Source of the DNA: Opitutus sp. GAS368
GTDB lineage: Bacteria > Verrucomicrobiota > Verrucomicrobiia > Opitutales > Opitutaceae
DNA length: 24,990 nt
Assembly (NCBI GenBank): GCA_945862035.1
Contig: CAMAXB010000008.1
Location: forward strand, 1 to 24,990
Reading direction: 5' to 3'
In this document: positions 7,795-15,760 of the stretch, one piece after another
Layout: each line of letters begins with the position of its first letter
Numbering within the stretch: the first letter of the stretch is position 1
The notes under the pieces: generated by a model
What the model saw: the letters and a program-made list of their open reading frames with translations, nothing else
The model's database searches: none
What the model was told of the DNA's origin: nothing
Made by a program: the position numbers and the translations under genes

Positions 7795-7892
7795 AATTTC
7801 GATTTTTGATTTTCGATTTCGAAAGCAGAAGGAGTAGGCCCCGTGTAATTCCGGACCGCCAATCGAAATTCAAAAATCGAAAATCGAAATTT
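7795..7892. repeat. AT-rich imperfect inverted repeat between convergent genes
   Basis: Two AT-rich arms of about 27 nt built from a gatttt/cgattt unit lie in otherwise very GC-rich DNA: the left arm at about 7795-7822 and the right arm at about 7863-7892. They are reverse complements apart from two or three mismatches and a one-base offset, and enclose a non-repetitive spacer of about 40 nt. The element begins after the PfkB kinase region and reaches the stop codon of the convergent aldo/keto reductase. It could fold as a long hairpin in RNA from either strand and might stop both transcripts, though neither arm is followed by a clean T run. Its composition suggests a dispersed intergenic repeat family. 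Confidence 0.7.
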
Positions 7893-8922
7893 ACCCTACG
7901 GGCGGCGGATTGCGCTCGAAGCGCTGCTGGTGAAAATACGGGTAGGCCTTCGGCGTCGCGCTGGCGGCGTCGAGCCGGGCAATCTGATCCTTGGCCAGAG
8001 TCCAGCCCACCGCTCCGAGGTTCTGCCTTAGCTGCTCCTCGTTGCGGGCACCGATGATCACAGAGGAGACGCTCGGACGGGAAAGCACCCACGCGAGTGC
8101 CACCTGCGGCACGGTCTTACCCGTCTCGGCGGCCACCGCATCAAGGGCATCCACGACACGATAAAGATACTCGTCCTCCACGGGCGGCCCGAGATCGACG
8201 GAGATCTTGGCCTGCAGACGGCTCGTCGCAGGCAGAGGTTGACCCCGGCGAATCTTGCCGGTCAACCGACCCCAACCCAGCGGACTCCACACCACGGCAC
8301 CGACTTTTTGGTCGAGCGCCAACGGCATCAACTCCCACTCGTAGCTCCGCCCGATTAGGGAGTAATAGGCCTGGTGCGCCGCATACCGCGCCCAGCCGTA
8401 TTTTTCGGAAACCGCCAGAGACTTCATCAGGTGCCAGCCGGAAAAATTCGACACGCCCAGGTAGCGAATCTTTCCCGCCTTCACGAAGCCATCGAGGGTG
8501 CTGAGCGTTTCCTCCACCGGCGTCTGCGCATCAAATCCGTGCAGCTGGAAAAGATCGATGTAGTCCATCTTCAGGCGGCGCAGCGCGCCGTCGATTGCTC
8601 GTGTCAGGTGGTGACGCGAGGAACCCACATCATTCGGTCCGTCCCCGAAGCGGAAGGTCGCCTTGGTCGAGATCAGCACCCGATCACGCCGGCCCGCAAT
8701 TGCCTGACCGAGAATCTCCTCCGCCTTTCCTCCTGAGTACACATCCGCGCTGTCAAACATCGTCACCCCCGCATCCAGGCAGATATCGACGAGCCGGGTG
8801 GCTTCGGCCACATCGCTCGCACCCCAAGAGGAGAAGAGATCGCCTTTGCCCCCAAACGTGCCCGTGCCAAAGGTCAGCACCGGCACCTTGAGACCAGATC
8901 CGCCCAATTGTCTGTAGTCCAT
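7891..8922 (-). CDS. Aldo/keto reductase
   Basis: A 343-residue NADP(H)-dependent oxidoreductase with a TIM-barrel fold. The catalytic tetrad of the family is complete: D57 and Y62 (FDSADVYSGG), K87 (STKATF) and H128 (LFQLHGF). The late cofactor-binding part VSSVIIGARNEEQLRQNL is also clear. The length fits the AKR branch that includes YajO- and Tas-like enzymes. The physiological carbonyl substrate cannot be named. It is a single-gene unit on the minus strand: convergent with the kinase gene across the inverted repeat and divergent from proA, whose start is 129 nt away. Confidence 0.92.
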   Translation of the reverse strand: MDYRQLGGSGLKVPVLTFGTGTFGGKGDLFSSWGASDVAEATRLVDICLDAGVTMFDSADVYSGGKAEEILGQAIAGRRDRVLISTKATFRFGDGPNDVGSSRHHLTRAIDGALRRLKMDYIDLFQLHGFDAQTPVEETLSTLDGFVKAGKIRYLGVSNFSGWHLMKSLAVSEKYGWARYAAHQAYYSLIGRSYEWELMPLALDQKVGAVVWSPLGWGRLTGKIRRGQPLPATSRLQAKISVDLGPPVEDEYLYRVVDALDAVAAETGKTVPQVALAWVLSRPSVSSVIIGARNEEQLRQNLGAVGWTLAKDQIARLDAASATPKAYPYFHQQRFERNPPPVG

Positions 8923-9051
8923 GGCCGACGATCCACGCTTCGAGCCCCCACGGCAACCGCGCTTTGCTTTTCGTCGTTCGATTCACCCACGCCGGGCCAG
9001 CGCGGAAAATCGCTTGGCGTACCGTCCCCTTTGCCCAACGATCCATTCCTC

Positions 9052-10326
9052 ATGTCCGCGGAACTCGACCAACTCGTCACCTCGATCGCCCAGCGCGCCC
9101 GCGCGGCCTCGCTCGTGCTCGCGACGGTCCCGACGGCGCAGAAGAACGACGCCCTGCAACGGCTCGCGATGTTGCTGACGGGGTCGACGGCCGCCCTGCT
9201 CGCAGCAAATCAGCAGGACCTCGATGCGGCAGCCGCCAATGGTCTGAACGCGGCCCAGATCGACCGCCTCACGCTCACGCCGACCCGGCTTGAGCACCTC
9301 GCCGAATCTGTCCGCCAGGTGGCCGCGTTGCCTGATCCGGTCGGCGCGCTCCTGGACGACACCGTCAGGCCCAACGGGCTGCGCATCCGCAAAGTTCGCG
9401 TGCCGATCGGCGTGATCGGCATCATCTACGAGGCGAGGCCCAACGTGACGATCGACTGCGCGATCCTCTGCCTGAAGTCGGGCAACGCGTCGATTCTCCG
9501 CGGCGGCAAGGAGATCTTCCACACCAACACCGCCTTCGCCGCCCTGATCAGCGAGGCGCTGGCCGCGGCGGGTCTGCCCGCTGACGCCGTCCAGCTGATC
9601 CCGACCACCGACCGGGCTGCGCTCAATTGCCTGCTCAAGCTCGACGCGTACGTGCACTGCATCATCCCGCGTGGAGGCGAGAGCCTCATCCGCTTCGTGG
9701 CGCAGAACAGCACCATCCCGGTCATCAAGCACTACACCGGCGTCTGCTTTGTCTACCTTGATCGCGAGGCCGACCCGGAGATCGCCGAGCGCGTCACGGT
9801 GAATGCCAAGACGCAGCGCACCGGCGTCTGCAACGCCGCCGAACAATTGCTGGTCCACGCGGCGGCAGCGCCCGCCGTATTGCCGCGGGTCGCCGCGGCC
9901 CTGGCGGCGAAGGGCGTCCAACTGCGCTGCGATGCGCGTTCCGCCGCGCTCCTCGCCGCGGCGGCCGTTCCCGCCGTGGCCGCGACGCCCGCCGACTACA
10001 CCACCGAGTTTCTCGATCTGATCATCGCCGTGCGAATCGTCGATTCGCTCGAGGAGGCCGTGCAGGTGATCAACCGCGACAGCTCTGGCCACACCGACGC
10101 GATCATCACCCGCGACGCCCAGGCCGCCGCCCGCTTTCAGGCCGCGGTCGACTCCGCGGTGGTCGTGTGGAATGCCAGCACACGGTTCAACGACGGCTTC
10201 GAATTCGGCTTTGGCGCCGAAATCGGCATCAGCACCGACCGCCTGCACGCCCGCGGGCCGATGGGTCTGCCCGAGCTCTGCAGCTACAAATACGTGATCG
10301 ACGGCACCGGCCAGATTCGGGGCTGA
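9052..10326 (+). CDS. proA: Glutamate-5-semialdehyde dehydrogenase (gamma-glutamyl phosphate reductase)
   Basis: Second enzyme of proline synthesis: NADPH-dependent reduction of gamma-glutamyl phosphate to glutamate 5-semialdehyde. The 424-residue product matches the 415-420 typical of ProA. It has the aldehyde-dehydrogenase-fold NADP region (PIGVIGIIYEARPNVT, 118-133), the catalytic cysteine C260 in TQRTGVCNAAEQLL and the C-terminal signature ISTDRLHARGPMGLPEL. The frame is open 48 codons further upstream, but homologues begin near SAELDQLV, so the ATG at 9052 is used. ProB is not adjacent. The next gene, a short-chain dehydrogenase, starts 4 nt after the stop, so the two are probably co-transcribed. 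Confidence 0.96.
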   Translation: MSAELDQLVTSIAQRARAASLVLATVPTAQKNDALQRLAMLLTGSTAALLAANQQDLDAAAANGLNAAQIDRLTLTPTRLEHLAESVRQVAALPDPVGALLDDTVRPNGLRIRKVRVPIGVIGIIYEARPNVTIDCAILCLKSGNASILRGGKEIFHTNTAFAALISEALAAAGLPADAVQLIPTTDRAALNCLLKLDAYVHCIIPRGGESLIRFVAQNSTIPVIKHYTGVCFVYLDREADPEIAERVTVNAKTQRTGVCNAAEQLLVHAAAAPAVLPRVAAALAAKGVQLRCDARSAALLAAAAVPAVAATPADYTTEFLDLIIAVRIVDSLEEAVQVINRDSSGHTDAIITRDAQAAARFQAAVDSAVVVWNASTRFNDGFEFGFGAEIGISTDRLHARGPMGLPELCSYKYVIDGTGQIRG

Positions 10327-10330
10327 TACG

Positions 10331-11125
10331 ATGCGCTTCGCCGGTCAGGTCGTCTGGATCACCGGCGCCTCGTCCGGCATCGGCGAGGCCCTGGCTCGGG
10401 CGTTCGCTGCCGAAGGTGCCCGGATTGTGCTCTCCGCGCGCCGGTCCGCCGAGCTTGAACGCGTCCGCGCGACCCTGCCCGGCGACCCCACCGCCCATGT
10501 GATCGTTCCCCTCGATCTCGCTGCAAGCGACACCTTCGCTACCGCGGTCGAGACCGTGCTCGCCACCTGCGGCCAGGTCGACCTGCTCGTCAATAACGGC
10601 GGGATCGGCCAGCGCGGATTCGCCGCCGACACGCCCCTCGCCATCGATCGCGCGATCATGGAGGTCAACTACTTCGGGGCGGTCGGACTAACCAAGGCCC
10701 TGCTCCCGGCGCTGCGCGCCCGGCGCCGTGGGCGCATTGTCGTGATCAGCAGCGTGGTGGGCTACGTCGCGACGCCGCGACGCTCCGCCTACGCAGCCTC
10801 CAAGCACGCCCTGCATGGTTTCTTCAACGCCCTCCGCGCCGAGTTGTGGCGCGAGGGGATCGGCGTCACCCTCGTATGCCCCGGCTACGTCCGCACCGAA
10901 ATCTCCGTCCAGGCCCTCGACTCGACCGGCGGTCGCCACGGGCGGGGCGACTCCGCTCAGGCCGGGGCGATGTCCGCCGATACCTTTGCGCAGCGCCTGC
11001 TCCCCGCCCTCGCAGCCGGACGCGACGAGGTGGTGATCGGTGGGCGCGAGACCTTCGGGATTCCCCTGCAGCGTTTCCTTCCGGGCATCATGGCGAGAAT
11101 CCTGCGCCGGATGACTTTCTCCTGA
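10331..11125 (+). CDS. Short-chain dehydrogenase/reductase
   Basis: A 264-residue NAD(P)-dependent classical SDR. The Rossmann nucleotide-binding motif TGASSGIG is at 11-18, NNGG at 88-91 (NNAG in most relatives), the structural N113, a catalytic serine at S140/S141 and the YAASK motif with Y154 and K158. R37/R38 after the second beta strand suggests preference for NADPH. The C-terminal region with VIGGRETFG and basic, hydrophobic residues resembles DHRS7-like SDRs that may sit on membranes. The substrate is unknown. It starts 4 nt after proA, so it is probably in the same transcript, but I see no metabolic link to proline. Confidence 0.9.
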   Translation: MRFAGQVVWITGASSGIGEALARAFAAEGARIVLSARRSAELERVRATLPGDPTAHVIVPLDLAASDTFATAVETVLATCGQVDLLVNNGGIGQRGFAADTPLAIDRAIMEVNYFGAVGLTKALLPALRARRRGRIVVISSVVGYVATPRRSAYAASKHALHGFFNALRAELWREGIGVTLVCPGYVRTEISVQALDSTGGRHGRGDSAQAGAMSADTFAQRLLPALAAGRDEVVIGGRETFGIPLQRFLPGIMARILRRMTFS

Positions 11126-11140
11126 GCAACGCGGTTGCGT

Positions 11141-11169
11141 TTGAAAATGAACCCCGCCACCGTTTTACT
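11141..11169 (+). promoter_or_regulatory. Possible sigma-70-type promoter for the secreted-protein gene
   Basis: TTGAAA at 11141-11146 (5 of 6 bases of the -35 consensus) and TTTACT at 11164-11169 (4 of 6 of the -10) are spaced by exactly 17 nt. The predicted transcript start near 11176 is only about 10 nt before the ATG at 11185, so the mRNA would have a very short leader. This rests on consensus matching by eye only. Confidence 0.4.
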
Positions 11170-11184
11170 GTCCTCCCTCTTATC

Positions 11185-11835
11185 ATGAACCCCACGCGAG
11201 CCGCCCTCCTGGCTTCGGCCGTGCTGTTGAGCGCGGCCGCCAGCCAAGCCCAGCCGTCCCCGCCGCCGGCCGTTCCGGCCGAACCCCCGAGCGCGGCGCC
11301 GGCCAGCGCCCCTGCTGTCACAACGCCCGCCGCCGCCGCACCTCAACCCGCGGCGTCTCGCCGTCGGGCGGTTTCGCCCGGCCTCGCCTCCGCGCTCGCC
11401 GCGGCGATGCCCAAGTACAGCCCGCCCGTCGAACCGCCGCCCAAGACGGCCGAGGAGGAGGCAGCGGACAAACCGCGCAACCAGATCATCCGTCTCCCCA
11501 CGGTGGTGGTCGAGGGCGACCGTCCCCCGGTCTTCACCGAGCGCCAGCTCTACACCCGGACCGAGCTCGCACGGCTTGCCGCGCGCCGCTATCTCTCGGA
11601 GCTCGATCGCGGCGTCCTCAATCGCTTCACGCTCCCGGTGGTCGGCCAGAGCGCCGAGCAGCGGGGAATGACTCAGTACGAGGAGGAGGAACGTCAGCGC
11701 AATATCGCCTCCGCCAACCAGGCGGTTTATCTGCTGAAGCAAAGCGATCCGGCCGCGGCCTCCGCCCTCCAACGGGATGCCGCCGACGCGTACATCCGAC
11801 CATCCGAATTCACCCGGATCAGCACGGAGCGTTAG
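11185..11835 (+). CDS. Secreted or periplasmic Ala/Pro-rich protein of unknown function
   Basis: A 216-residue protein with a probable signal peptide: MNPTR, then a hydrophobic Ala/Leu core (ALLASAVLLSAAASQAQ) with a likely cleavage after SQA or AQA near residue 22. A low-complexity Ala/Pro region (about 22-55) follows, then a charged, more ordered C-terminal half containing IIRLPTVVVEGDRPP (about residue 100) and a Glu/Arg-rich helical stretch (EEEERQRNIASANQAV). The short LPTVVVEGDR element recalls segments near the start of TonB-dependent receptors, but no barrel follows. I do not recognise the family. The start at 11185 is supported by the signal peptide; the longer frame upstream is antisense-like and overlaps the dehydrogenase gene. 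It lies between the SDR gene and nadC, 57 nt before the latter. Confidence 0.7.
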   Translation: MNPTRAALLASAVLLSAAASQAQPSPPPAVPAEPPSAAPASAPAVTTPAAAAPQPAASRRRAVSPGLASALAAAMPKYSPPVEPPPKTAEEEAADKPRNQIIRLPTVVVEGDRPPVFTERQLYTRTELARLAARRYLSELDRGVLNRFTLPVVGQSAEQRGMTQYEEEERQRNIASANQAVYLLKQSDPAAASALQRDAADAYIRPSEFTRISTER

Positions 11836-11892
11836 TCGGTTCTCACGCAAATCCCGTTCGACTTTATGCGGGGCGCCGGCGTGTAATCGCGC

Positions 11893-12834
11893 ATGGCCGC
11901 CGCGTTCGCCGATACCCTGCTCCAACGACTGACCTGGGAGGACCTCGACCGGTCTTACCTGCGCCGCCTCGTGGAAATCGCCCGCGACGAGGATCTTGCC
12001 GGGCTCGGGCTTCGGAGCCGACCCAAGGTCACCGGCGATCGCTCCACCGCGAGCTTGGGTTCAGCGGCCCGGGCAGGCCGGGCCGATCTGGTGGCGCGGC
12101 AGGACATGGTGGCCTGCGGGCTCGGGCTCTTGCCCCTGATCCTCACCGCCTACGGCGGAAGGGCCTCCGTCCAGCTGCGAGCGCGCGACGGTTCCACGCT
12201 GCGCGCCGGGACCGTGGTGGCCACGCTCAGCGGCGATCCCCGGACCCTTCTTGCCGCCGAGCGGGTACTGCTGAATTTTCTGCAGCGGCTGTCCGGTGTC
12301 GCCACGCAAACCAAGCGCTATGTCGACGCCCTCGGACCGGGTCGCACCCGGCTGCTCGACACGCGCAAGACGACTCCCGGCTACCGCACGCTGGAAAAGT
12401 ACGCCGTGGCCTGCGGCGGAGGCTGGAACCACCGCCTCGGCCTTTTCGATCGCGTCATGCTGAAGGACAACCACCTCGCCCTGATCGGGTTTGACGGCGG
12501 TGACGGCGGCGGCGTTTCCCGTCTGGCGGCGGCCGTGGCCGCCGCAAAAAAGACGAGTCCCGACCTGCCGGTCGAGGTGGAGGTCGACGAACTCGCCCAG
12601 ATCCCGGCCGTGATTGCCGCCGGCGCAGATGTCATCCTGCTCGACAACTTCACCCGAGCTCGGCTCCGCCGGGCCCTTGCCCTGATCAAGGGCCGCGCCT
12701 TCACCGAGGCCAGTGGCGGCATCACGTTGCGCTCCCTCCCCGGGCTGGCCGGGCTGGGGCTCGACTTTGTTTCGACCGGGGCGCTCGTCCACCAAAGCGT
12801 CTGGGTCGATCTCGGGCTGGACTGGCAGTCATGA
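11893..12834 (+). CDS. nadC: Nicotinate-nucleotide pyrophosphorylase (quinolinate phosphoribosyltransferase)
   Basis: Converts quinolinate and PRPP to nicotinate mononucleotide, CO2 and pyrophosphate in de novo NAD synthesis. The 313-residue product is slightly longer than the usual 280-300. Key motifs are ERVLLNFLQRLSG (123-135), LDTRKTTPGYR (155-165), the NHR of GGGWNHRLGLFD with H180/R181, and VMLKDNH with K191. The C-terminal EVEVDELAQI and LLDNF strands and GGITL close the barrel. There is a Gly/Asp-rich insertion near 200-207 (GFDGGDGGG). The stop overlaps the start of birA in ATGA, so the two are translationally coupled. The genes for the upstream enzymes NadA and NadB are not in the window. 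Confidence 0.95.
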   Translation: MAAAFADTLLQRLTWEDLDRSYLRRLVEIARDEDLAGLGLRSRPKVTGDRSTASLGSAARAGRADLVARQDMVACGLGLLPLILTAYGGRASVQLRARDGSTLRAGTVVATLSGDPRTLLAAERVLLNFLQRLSGVATQTKRYVDALGPGRTRLLDTRKTTPGYRTLEKYAVACGGGWNHRLGLFDRVMLKDNHLALIGFDGGDGGGVSRLAAAVAAAKKTSPDLPVEVEVDELAQIPAVIAAGADVILLDNFTRARLRRALALIKGRAFTEASGGITLRSLPGLAGLGLDFVSTGALVHQSVWVDLGLDWQS

Positions 12835-13820
12835 GCAGCTCCCCCCCTGAAGTCACCATCGTGCGCTCCCTCCTCGCGGCGGGCGACGGCTTCGTCTCGG
12901 GCAACCTCCTCGCGCGCGAACTCGGGATGAGCCGGGTCGCGGTGTGGCAGCACATGGAAAAGCTCCGGGAACAGGGCTTTGCCTTCGAAGCGGTTCGGGC
13001 GCGTGGCTACCGCGTGGCCGGGCGACCGACCGGACTCAACGCCGCGCTGCTCACCGCCTATCTTCCGCCTGGGCCGGACACCCTCCCCCTGCTGCTGCAC
13101 GATCAAATCGACAGCACGAACGACGAAGCTACCCGACAGCTCTCCGCCGGCCGGGAGGCGCCCTTCGTGGTCATGGCCCGGCAGCAGCTCAAGGGCCGGG
13201 GACGCTTCGGTCGGGTCTGGCACAGCGAGGCCAATGGCAATCTGTACGCCAGCTTTGCCTTTCGCCCGCGCCTGCCACCTGGACGCATGCAGACGTTCAC
13301 CCTGTGGATGGGCGCCAATCTCTGCGAATTGATCGCCAATTTTTGCCGGGCCACCCCCGCGCTCAAATGGCCGAACGACATCCTCTTCGAAGGCCGCAAG
13401 GCCGGTGGCATCCTCACCGAGGCCCGCGTCGACGCGGACGAGATCCGCGACCTCGTGCTGGGCCTTGGGCTCAACGTGAACAGCTCGGGCGTCTGGCCAG
13501 GCGACCTGGCCCAGCGCGCCATCTCGATCGCCGAGCACACCCGCTCGCCCGTCGATCTTAACCGCTTCGCCGCCGCCCTGATCGGCCGGGTGCACCTCGC
13601 CTATGCCCGCTTCGTCAGCGGGGCTTACGAGCGTTCCTTCAACGAGCTTTGGACCCGCTACGACGTCCTCTGCGGCCGCACCATCACCGTGATCCAGGGC
13701 GACCGCCGCTTCACCGGCACGGCGGGCGGCATCGACGAGGACGGCGCGCTCCGGCTCAAGGGCGACCGCGGCCAGACCGAGCGGTTTCGGGCCGGCGAGG
13801 TGACGCTGGCCAAAACCTAG
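12831..13820 (+). CDS. birA: Bifunctional biotin-protein ligase / biotin operon repressor type BirA
   Basis: Activates biotin with ATP and transfers it to the biotin carrier domain of enzymes such as acetyl-CoA carboxylase. The 329-residue length includes an N-terminal winged helix (about 8-62, with ARELGMSRVAVWQHMEKL as the recognition region), so the protein may also repress transcription, as E. coli BirA does. The catalytic domain carries DSTND (94-98), the biotinyl-AMP loop GRGRFGRVW (122-130), KWPND (179-183) and K190 in RKAGGILTE. The C-terminal SH3-like domain spans about 280-329. The start overlaps the nadC stop by 4 nt. No inverted repeat resembling a bio operator was noticed nearby, so DNA targets are unknown. 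Confidence 0.94.
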   Translation: MSSSPPEVTIVRSLLAAGDGFVSGNLLARELGMSRVAVWQHMEKLREQGFAFEAVRARGYRVAGRPTGLNAALLTAYLPPGPDTLPLLLHDQIDSTNDEATRQLSAGREAPFVVMARQQLKGRGRFGRVWHSEANGNLYASFAFRPRLPPGRMQTFTLWMGANLCELIANFCRATPALKWPNDILFEGRKAGGILTEARVDADEIRDLVLGLGLNVNSSGVWPGDLAQRAISIAEHTRSPVDLNRFAAALIGRVHLAYARFVSGAYERSFNELWTRYDVLCGRTITVIQGDRRFTGTAGGIDEDGALRLKGDRGQTERFRAGEVTLAKT

Positions 13821-13900
13821 GCATCCGCATCGGCATCGCCTAAAAATTGCGCTTCGCTTGAACCACTCCCGCCCGTATTGGTCTTCCCTTGGCCCATTCC

Positions 13901-14893
13901 ATGCCCGATTCCTCGCCCGCTATTGAAGTCAGGAACCTCGTGAAATCCTTCGCCGGGGTGACGGCGGTCAGCAATATCAGCTTCACGGTCGCCCGCGGCG
14001 AGATTCTCGGCTTCCTCGGACCCAACGGCGCCGGCAAGTCGACCACCATGCGGATCCTGACCGGTTTTTTGCCCGCAACCGGAGGCCACGTTTCAATCTG
14101 CGGGCTGCCCGTCGCGACGCGGGCGGACGAGGTCAAGCGGCTCATCGGCTACATGCCGGAAAACAATCCCTTGCCCGAGGATATGCGGGTCACCGAGTAC
14201 CTGCACTACCGCGGCCGCCTGAAGGAAATCGCGCGAAGCAAACTCGGAGACCGCATTTCGGAAGTGCTCGACCTGTGCGACCTCAAGCGGGTGCGCCACC
14301 GGATCATCGGAAAACTGTCCAAAGGCTATCGCCAGCGCGTCGGCATCGCTGAAGCCATTCTCGCCGAGCCACCCGTCATCATCATGGATGAGCCGACGAT
14401 CGGACTCGACCCTCATCAGATCCTCATCGTGCGCGACCTGATCAGCCGCCTGCGGGGGAAAATGACGGTGATCATCTCGTCGCATATCCTGCCGGAGATC
14501 GAGATGACCTGCGACCGGGTGCTCATCATCAACCAGGGCCGCGTGGTCGCGGCGGGCGCCCCAGCCGATCTGCGCCGCGAAATCCTCGGGCCCTCCCGCT
14601 ACCGGCTCGAGGTCGCGGGTGACACCACGGCCCTCGCCGCGCTGATTGGGGGCGTCGATCCCTCGCTCAAGCTCGACGTGATCGGCGAGCCGGACGCCGC
14701 TGGTTTCCGCGCCCTGAGTCTGGCGACCGACCGGGACAGCGATTTGGGCGAGAGCCTGTTGAGGGCGCTTGCCGCCGACAGCCGATTCCGCTTTCGCTCC
14801 CTCGGCCGGGACCACCCCACCCTGGAGGATGTCTTTCTCGCCGCCACCCGCCGGAGCTGGGATGTCGTTGACGCACCCCAGTCGTCCAAATGA
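13901..14893 (+). CDS. ABC transporter ATP-binding protein, GldA-like
   Basis: ATPase of an ABC-2-type transporter, 330 residues from the ATG at 13901 (a TTG at 13889 would add four). Walker A is GPNGAGKST at 40-48, the signature LSKGYRQ at 139-145, Walker B IIMDEP at 160-165 and the switch histidine H195 (ISSHI). The Q-loop position reads YMPEN, with Glu instead of Gln, as I recall for the GldA/NosF-type branch. A C-terminal domain of about 100 residues follows the ATPase core. The gene heads a five-gene run on the plus strand (permease, GldG-like, DUF4340, AsmA-like), which points to envelope assembly or export. The leader before the ATG is pyrimidine-rich with no Shine-Dalgarno motif. Confidence 0.92.
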   Translation: MPDSSPAIEVRNLVKSFAGVTAVSNISFTVARGEILGFLGPNGAGKSTTMRILTGFLPATGGHVSICGLPVATRADEVKRLIGYMPENNPLPEDMRVTEYLHYRGRLKEIARSKLGDRISEVLDLCDLKRVRHRIIGKLSKGYRQRVGIAEAILAEPPVIIMDEPTIGLDPHQILIVRDLISRLRGKMTVIISSHILPEIEMTCDRVLIINQGRVVAAGAPADLRREILGPSRYRLEVAGDTTALAALIGGVDPSLKLDVIGEPDAAGFRALSLATDRDSDLGESLLRALAADSRFRFRSLGRDHPTLEDVFLAATRRSWDVVDAPQSSK

Positions 14894-14996
14894 CCGTTGG
14901 ACTCGCAACCGCCCACCCCCGATGATCCCTTTAAGGCCTCTGCGCGCGGGCCGGGCGGCTTGCCTCGCCAACGGATAGCCCTGCGCCGAATCTGAC

Positions 14997-15758
14997 ATGC
15001 GTCACTTTTTCACCATTCTCAGCCACGAGATCAGGATGCTCCTGGTCAGCCCGAGTACCTACATCGCGGCGGTGCTCTTTCTGGGCGTGATGGGATTCGT
15101 CTTCGCCAACATCCTTGCCGACTACAGCCGCGGCCCCCAGCAGATGTCCCCGGCCTACGTGTTCTTCCAGGTCTTCTGGATTCCCGTGTTCTTCATGGTT
15201 CCGCTGCTGACGATGAAGTGCATCTCGGAGGAACGCCGCCTCGGCACGCTGGAGACCCTACTGACCACCCCGGTCTCAACCACCGAGGTCGTGCTGGGCA
15301 AATACGGCGCAGCCTACTTTCTTTACATCACCCTGTGGGCCTCCACCGGCGGGTTCTTCTCCATCCTCGACCGCTTCGCCGGGGACGCCCGCTTTCTTGA
15401 CCCCGGTCCCCTCATCGGCGGCTACCTGTTCATCGCGATCTCCGGGCTCCTTTTCGTGGCGCTCGGCGTTTTTGCCAGCTCGCTTTCCCGCAATCAGGCA
15501 GTCGCCGGCATCCTCGCCTTCGCGATGCTCTTCGCCGTCATCATCGGATTGCGTTTCCTCGAAGGCACGACGGCGCTTGATGCCGAGTCCCTCTCGGCCT
15601 TCAGGACGGCGGTCGACTACGCCCAGGTGTTCACCCACCTCGGTGATTTCAGCCGCGGCGTGGTGGATACGCGCCACCTCCTGTTTTACCTGAGCGGCAC
15701 GGTCCTGGCCCTGATCTTCAGCATTCTCGGCGTCGAGGCCAAGTTGCTCCACAGCTGA
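14997..15758 (+). CDS. ABC-2-type permease, GldF-like
   Basis: Integral membrane subunit partner of the upstream ATPase. The 253-residue protein has about six hydrophobic helices (roughly 22-44, 55-75, 103-127, 144-163, 170-190 and 230-250). The cytoplasmic element ISEERRLGTLETLLTTPVS between helices 2 and 3 is the typical ABC-2 coupling region. Relatives include GldF of Flavobacterium and NosY-like permeases. It starts 103 nt after the ATPase gene; that gap contains no convincing gene or terminator. The GldG-like gene begins 2 nt after the stop, so tight co-expression is expected. The transported substrate is unknown. Confidence 0.9.
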   Translation: MRHFFTILSHEIRMLLVSPSTYIAAVLFLGVMGFVFANILADYSRGPQQMSPAYVFFQVFWIPVFFMVPLLTMKCISEERRLGTLETLLTTPVSTTEVVLGKYGAAYFLYITLWASTGGFFSILDRFAGDARFLDPGPLIGGYLFIAISGLLFVALGVFASSLSRNQAVAGILAFAMLFAVIIGLRFLEGTTALDAESLSAFRTAVDYAQVFTHLGDFSRGVVDTRHLLFYLSGTVLALIFSILGVEAKLLHS

Positions 15759-15760
15759 CC

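Noticed and set aside
8983..10248. A 421-codon minus-strand frame opposite proA
   Set aside because: proA on the plus strand is unambiguous; the antisense product shows no domain and is a mirror of GC-rich third positions.
12381..13595. A 404-codon minus-strand frame opposite nadC and birA
   Set aside because: Both sense genes are secure enzymes; the antisense translation lacks any motif.
13847..13900. Possible promoter before the ABC ATPase (TTGAAC or TTGCGC as -35)
   Set aside because: No acceptable -10 lies 16-18 nt downstream of either element, so it is not called.
14894..14996. An 18-codon ATG frame in the gap between ABC ATPase and permease
   Set aside because: It is too short, Arg/Ala-rich and without any sign of selection; treated as non-coding spacer.
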